DNA of 16,752 nt from DAOUJI01 sp034422875 (GTDB taxonomy: Bacteria; Chloroflexota; Dehalococcoidia; Lucifugimonadales; JAGWBF01), in the NCBI GenBank assembly GCA_034422875.1, contig DAOUJI010000099.1, forward strand, positions 1-16,752, written 5' to 3'. Both the position numbers and the translations under genes were made by a program. How positions within the stretch are numbered: position 1 is the first letter of the stretch; every line of letters begins with the position of its first letter. The notes under the pieces were generated by a model, which did not search any database, was not told the DNA's origin, and saw only the letters and a program-made list of their open reading frames with translations. This document shows, piece by piece, positions 13,260 through 16,752 of this stretch.

Positions 13260-14882
13260 TTATAGGCCCAGGATGTTGCCCGCCGCGTCTACGTCCAGGC
13301 TGCGGGGAGAGCCGGGCAGTCCGGGCATGGTGACGATGCTGCCCGCAATGGGATATATGAACCCGGCGCCCACCGACGCCCTCACGTCGGATATTTCAAA
13401 CGTGTAGTCGGAAGGCCTGCCCTTCAGTGAAGGGTTGTGGGATATGGAGAGGTGGGTCTTGGCCATGCACACCGGAAGCCCGCCCCAGCCCAGCTCTTCG
13501 TAGCGGGCCAGCTGCCTGCGGGCGGACGGCTCCCACCGCACGTCGTTGGCGTTGTAGACCTTCTGGGCAAGGGCCAGGGTCTTCTCCCGCAACGGAGCGT
13601 CCTGCGGGTACAGGTACGAGACCGTCCCACCCTGCTCCACGGCTCCAACCACCGCCTCAGCCAGGGCCACTCCGCCCTCGCCTCCGTCGGAGAACACCGT
13701 GCTTTCCACGGCAGCGAAAGCGCCAGCGTTCAACGCTCCCTGACGGACGAGTTCGATTTCAGATTTGGTGTCTGAAGGGAAGGCGTTCACTGCCACGACA
13801 ACGGGGATTCCGAACGATGTGACCACGGAGATGTGGTGCTCCAGGTTCGGCATGCCTTTGCTGATGGCCTCCTCGTTGGGGGTGTCCAGGTCCCGGATGC
13901 GGACGCCGCCGTGGGACTTGAGCGCACGGGCCGACGCCACCAACACAACCGCGCGGGGCTCCAGGCCGTTGTACCGCGCTTTGATGTGCATGAACTTCTC
14001 GAAACCCAGGTCCGATCCAAAGCCGGCCTCAGTGAGGACGTAGTCGGAGTAGCCTAGGGCCAGACGGTCTGCGGCTACGGAGCTGCAGCCGTGGGCGATG
14101 TTGCCGAACGGCCCCGCGTGGACCAGAACCGGCTGTCCCTCGGTGGTCTGGACCAGGTTGGGTTGGATGGCGTATCGAAGCAGCGACATCATGGAGCCAA
14201 CGGCGCCCACGTCCTCGGCAGTGACGGGTTCCCGGCTGTCAGTGAAACCCACCACCATCCGGCTCAATCTCGCTCTCAGGTCGTCCAGGTCGCGGGACAA
14301 GGCCAGGACCGCCATGATTTCCGACGCTGTGACGATGTCGAAACCCGTTTCCCTGACAGGCGCGTTGTTCGGGCCGCCGATCCCGGTAACGATGTCCCTC
14401 AGAGCGCGGTCCTCGACATCGGTCACCCTGCGCCAAGTGGAGCCTGCGGGGGTGAATCCGGGAATCTGGCCTCGTTGGGTCGTGTTGTCGGTGAGAGCAG
14501 CCAGAAGGTTGTGGGCCGACGCCACGGCGTGGGCGTCTCCGGTGAAGTGGATGTTCACCTCGTCCTGGGGTTCGACATAACACGCTCCCCCGCCGGTTCC
14601 TCCGCCCTTTATCCCGAAAATGGGGCCGAGAGACGGCTCCCGCAGTGTGGCCGTGACCCGTTTCCCAATCTTGCCCATCCCCTGGGCCAACCCTACGGTT
14701 GTGGTGGTCTTGCCCTCGCCGGCAGGGGTGGGAGTTATGCCGGTCACTACGACCATAGACCCCTGAGGGCCGTCTGACTTCACGGCTTCCAGGGGTATCT
14801 TGGCCTTGTGCTTCCCATAGGGGATGACCATGGCCGGGTCCAGCCCCAACACGTCGGCAATCTCAGCTATGGGTCTCATCAT
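13260..14882 (-). CDS. fhs: Formate--tetrahydrofolate ligase
   Basis: Joins formate to tetrahydrofolate using ATP, giving 10-formyl-THF; a key entry to one-carbon metabolism and the methyl branch of the Wood-Ljungdahl pathway. At 540 residues it is close to the usual length of about 556. The nucleotide-binding loop TPAGEGKTTTTVGL is at 52-65, and EPSLGPIFGIKGGGTGGG at 82-99 is a family signature. VHAGPFGNIAHGCSS and the C-terminal GFIYPIAGSIVTMPGLP are also characteristic. Two ATG codons are adjacent (14882 and 14879), with GGAGG about six bases before the first. It can run in either direction, so it alone does not show whether the cell fixes or oxidises formate. No other folate gene is in the window. 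Confidence 0.96.
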   Translation of the reverse strand: MMRPIAEIADVLGLDPAMVIPYGKHKAKIPLEAVKSDGPQGSMVVVTGITPTPAGEGKTTTTVGLAQGMGKIGKRVTATLREPSLGPIFGIKGGGTGGGACYVEPQDEVNIHFTGDAHAVASAHNLLAALTDNTTQRGQIPGFTPAGSTWRRVTDVEDRALRDIVTGIGGPNNAPVRETGFDIVTASEIMAVLALSRDLDDLRARLSRMVVGFTDSREPVTAEDVGAVGSMMSLLRYAIQPNLVQTTEGQPVLVHAGPFGNIAHGCSSVAADRLALGYSDYVLTEAGFGSDLGFEKFMHIKARYNGLEPRAVVLVASARALKSHGGVRIRDLDTPNEEAISKGMPNLEHHISVVTSFGIPVVVAVNAFPSDTKSEIELVRQGALNAGAFAAVESTVFSDGGEGGVALAEAVVGAVEQGGTVSYLYPQDAPLREKTLALAQKVYNANDVRWEPSARRQLARYEELGWGGLPVCMAKTHLSISHNPSLKGRPSDYTFEISDVRASVGAGFIYPIAGSIVTMPGLPGSPRSLDVDAAGNILGL

Positions 14883-14918
14883 GCCTACCCTCCACCATCA
14901 GTCTCTCCCCGCCGCCAA

Positions 14919-14927
14919 ATTATCTCA
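14919..14927 (-). promoter_or_regulatory. Possible extended -10 promoter for fhs
   Basis: On the minus strand TGA followed by GATAAT makes an extended -10 element, with a predicted start about 30 bases before the fhs ATG. No convincing -35 box accompanies it. Confidence 0.4.
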
Positions 14928-15071
14928 CACGTAATCAGTACAGCCTAGGGAGAAGGAGGGTTCTTATTTGTATACTGAGGGAGTCGAAGACTTTGGCTAT
15001 TGTCTTCTCGCCGGTGGCCAATGTTTTCGACATGGTCTATATTGGGCTGGATTAGACGATTCTGGAGGGCG

Positions 15072-15356
15072 ATGTTCGAACAGCACGCTGACTCCCACCG
15101 CGTGTGGACCATAGCCGAAGCCAAGGCGAGACTTTCGGAGGTCTTGCGGCTTGCCGAGGAGGAGGGGCCTCAGCGCATCGGAGTTCGGAAGACCTTTGTT
15201 GTTATCCCCGAGAAAGCCTGGCAGGAACAGACGCACCAGCGCAAACCTTTAGGTCAATGGCTGGTTGAGAATACGCCCAGCGGGATCGAGCTTGAACTCC
15301 CCGATCGCCATGATTCGGGGCGTGAAATTCCATTCCTCGCTCCGAAGAATGAGTGA
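15072..15356 (+). CDS. Phd/YefM family type II antitoxin
   Basis: A 94-residue protein whose HRVWTIAEAKARLSEVLRLA segment followed by EEEGPQRIGVRKTFVVIPEKAW is the DNA-binding fold of Phd/YefM antitoxins. Its tail (LGQWLVENTPSGIELELPDR) resembles toxin-binding tails of partners of VapC-type toxins. Antitoxins of this type repress their own operon and block the toxin. I prefer ATG 15072, with GGAGGG three bases upstream, over the upstream starts at 15000 and 15021, because the family fold begins soon after. TATACT at 14971-14976 could be part of its promoter. The stop overlaps the toxin start (GTGA), the normal antitoxin-toxin coupling, but the toxin is broken. Confidence 0.82.
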   Translation: MFEQHADSHRVWTIAEAKARLSEVLRLAEEEGPQRIGVRKTFVVIPEKAWQEQTHQRKPLGQWLVENTPSGIELELPDRHDSGREIPFLAPKNE

Positions 15357-15403
15357 ACGGATTTCTGCTCGACATCAATGTCGTCCCGGGGATAACGAAG
15401 CCC
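15353..15403 (+). pseudogene. Relic of a VapC-type PIN-domain toxin (first 17 codons)
   Basis: GTG 15353 overlaps the antitoxin stop and encodes VNGFLLDINVVPGITKP. This closely follows the usual start of PIN toxins (VNGFLLDTNVxSELTKP), including the first catalytic aspartate, with T changed to I. The PIN fold then ends; the frame runs on into a different gene, and no remaining PIN motifs are found downstream. The toxin is therefore truncated and cannot be active. Confidence 0.7.
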
Positions 15404-15421
15404 TTATCTTGGAGCTATCGA

Positions 15422-15730
15422 ATGAATGATCAGCAGCTGGATCGAAACCTTCGGTCAGTAGGCAAAGAATGTTTTGTTAGATTTTTCGAAGAGTTTAGCG
15501 ATCCGACGCTATCAAACGATGATGTTGCATCATTAGTCGAAGAGGAGAGAGGCTACACAGACAAGGCTTGCCGGTCACGTACCAGTCACGCTCGAAGTAT
15601 TATTAGAGCGGGGCGTGCGGCTGATGCGTTAGATATGGTTCGGCATTCTCGAAGTCCAAAGGTGACTGCCCATACCAAAGAACGGGCTATCTCACTAGCT
15701 GCCTGGTTGCGGGAATCCGACCTACGATGA
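15422..15730 (+). CDS. Small hypothetical protein
   Basis: A 102-residue, probably all-helical protein that I cannot assign to a family. It is charged and contains CRSRTSHARSIIRAGRAADAL, an Arg-rich helix that could bind nucleic acid. ATG 15422 has GGAG eight bases upstream and is in frame with the broken toxin by chance, so the longer frame from 15353 is likely an artefact of that relic. Local G/C is low for the window (24 of 60 at 15481-15540), consistent with acquired DNA. No function is proposed. Confidence 0.6.
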   Translation: MNDQQLDRNLRSVGKECFVRFFEEFSDPTLSNDDVASLVEEERGYTDKACRSRTSHARSIIRAGRAADALDMVRHSRSPKVTAHTKERAISLAAWLRESDLR

Positions 15731-15841
15731 GATGACCAAGACGAGGATGGGAGATAGCAGTAACCTCATGGTTGCTGTTCCCTTGATATGTATCATTACC
15801 TGGTTCCGAGAGTGATACTAATGGTCAACCGCCCACCGAAT

Positions 15842-15870
15842 TTGACCCTCTCCATAGGCGCGGATAAAAT
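15842..15870 (+). promoter_or_regulatory. Sigma70-type promoter for the DUF1800 gene
   Basis: TTGACC (15842-15847) and TAAAAT (15865-15870) with a 17-base spacer; each hexamer matches five of six consensus bases. Transcription would start near 15877, leaving a leader of about 66 bases that ends in AGGAGG eight bases before the ATG. The rest of the 15731-15942 gap shows no gene. Confidence 0.65.
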
Positions 15871-15942
15871 GGGTTTCGTCCCCTTACTCTCCCCGATGAC
15901 TACGTAGACCGGCCCATCGACATCCAACAGGAGGACGGCGCT

Positions 15943-16752
15943 ATGGCAAGCCAGGAAATTGTGTTGATGGCGCATCTGATGCGGAGGGCCGGGTTCGGCG
16001 CCCGCCGCGACGAGCTGGAAAGGCGCACCGCCGTCGGGTACGAGGAGACGGTCGAGGAGCTGCTGGACCCCGAGGAGTACGGGATTCCGCCCACGGACAC
16101 CGACATCCTCTTCCGTACCCAACACTTCCTGGAAGCCGGAAACGACCCGCCGGGCGCTCAAAGCGTCCACATGTACCACCTGATTAACAACCCTCGGCCC
16201 CTGGAAGAGAAGATGGCTCTGCTGTGGCACATGGTGTTCGCCACGGGTAACGCCAAGATAGACAACCCCCTGGAGCTGGCCCGCCAGATGGACCTGTTCC
16301 GACAGAAGGGTCTCGGCAGCTTCCACGAACTGTTGGTGGATCTGTCCAAGAACCCGGCGATGATCTACTGGCTGGACAACAACTACAACCACAAGGACCA
16401 ACCCAACGAGAACTGGGGCAGGGAGCTGCTGGAGCTCTTCTCCATGGGCCAGGGCAACTACACCGAACAGGACGTATTCGAGTGCGCCAGGGCCTTTACG
16501 GGGTGGACCTTGGCCCCCAAGCCGCCCAACGCTTTGGGTCGCCGGGTCTGGGACTTCGAGTACCTGGCCGAGGACCACGACGACGGGGAGAAACACTTTC
16601 TGGGGCATAAGGGAAGATTCAACGGCGAGGACGTAATAGACATCATCGTCCGCCAACCAGCCACGGCCAGGTTCATTGCCAGACACCTGTACAACTTCTT
16701 CGTGGCGGACGAGGTGCAAGTCCCGGCGTGGCTACACACGCCGCCAAGGGAC
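15943..16752 (+). CDS. DUF1800 family protein (N-terminal 270 residues; cut by window edge)
   Basis: A frame from ATG 15943 that remains open at the window end. EEKMALLWHMVFATG, MIYWLDNN, PNENWGRELLELFSMGQGNYTEQDVFE and ARAFTGWTL are the conserved blocks of DUF1800, which has about 450 residues when complete. The family has no firmly known function; its genes are usually followed by a DUF1501 gene, and members are often abundant in environmental bacteria. This copy has no obvious signal peptide. DNLELARQMDLF and DHDDGEKHFLGHKGRF continue the family pattern towards the edge. AGGAGG lies eight bases before the start. Confidence 0.92.
   Translation, partial: MASQEIVLMAHLMRRAGFGARRDELERRTAVGYEETVEELLDPEEYGIPPTDTDILFRTQHFLEAGNDPPGAQSVHMYHLINNPRPLEEKMALLWHMVFATGNAKIDNPLELARQMDLFRQKGLGSFHELLVDLSKNPAMIYWLDNNYNHKDQPNENWGRELLELFSMGQGNYTEQDVFECARAFTGWTLAPKPPNALGRRVWDFEYLAEDHDDGEKHFLGHKGRFNGEDVIDIIVRQPATARFIARHLYNFFVADEVQVPAWLHTPPRD

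Noticed and set aside
15000..15071. A longer N-terminus for the antitoxin
   Set aside because: The extra 24 residues are Trp- and Arg-rich and unlike the family, whose fold begins just after ATG 15072.
15796..16719. A 307-codon open frame on the minus strand
   Set aside because: It is the shadow of the DUF1800 gene, whose conserved blocks are all on the plus strand.

Overview
This is a GC-rich bacterial chromosome segment with no tRNA, rRNA, CRISPR array or insertion sequence that I can see. The gene mix (mandelate racemase/enolase-type dehydratase, HpcH/HpaI aldolase, amidohydrolase-2 protein, small Cache-domain protein, formate-tetrahydrofolate ligase, single-membrane-type YidC with Jag) suggests a Chloroflexota bacterium, perhaps of the SAR202/Dehalococcoidia type. 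That is an inference from gene content and style; no taxonomic marker was compared.

Layout. 1-2350 (minus strand): 5' part of a type 2 isoleucyl-tRNA synthetase gene, cut by the window edge, preceded by tlyA (rRNA 2'-O-methyltransferase). 2331-5991 (plus strand): a core translation and membrane-insertion cluster, rpmH - rnpA/yidD (one continuous reading frame) - PQQ-type beta-propeller lipoprotein - yidC - jag, driven by a consensus sigma70-type promoter that lies inside the 5' end of tlyA. yidC and jag overlap by 116 bases in different frames. 6032-10539: a metabolic block, with a sugar-acid dehydratase on the minus strand diverging from a ThDP-binding decarboxylase half-subunit, an AT-richer PD-(D/E)XK-like orphan, a beta-hydroxyacid dehydrogenase and an HpcH/HpaI aldolase on the plus strand. 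10643-14882 (minus strand): fhs followed by a TauE/SafE permease, and a separate amidohydrolase - Cache protein pair. 15072-15730 (plus strand): a small accessory patch with a Phd/YefM-type antitoxin, a 17-codon stump of its VapC toxin, and a small AT-richer unknown gene. 15842-16752: promoter and 5' part of a DUF1800 gene, cut by the window edge.

How the genes work together. The first plus-strand cluster joins ribosome assembly (L34), tRNA 5' processing (RNase P protein) and membrane protein insertion (YidD, YidC, Jag). The dehydratase, aldolase and reductase have the same three enzyme types as the glucarate/galactarate route (dehydration to a keto-deoxy acid, retro-aldol cleavage, reduction of the semialdehyde), so a sugar-acid catabolic locus is likely although the substrate is unknown. 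fhs feeds formate into one-carbon metabolism.

The points most worth a second look are the GIHH (not HIGH) signature of the isoleucyl-tRNA synthetase, the RnpA-YidD fusion, the YidC basic tail encoded over the start of jag, the apparent one-base frameshift at the start of the beta-propeller gene, and the decayed toxin next to an intact antitoxin. No gene-free stretch exceeds 300 bases. The convergent gap 10540-10642 holds no terminator or other element that I can recognise.
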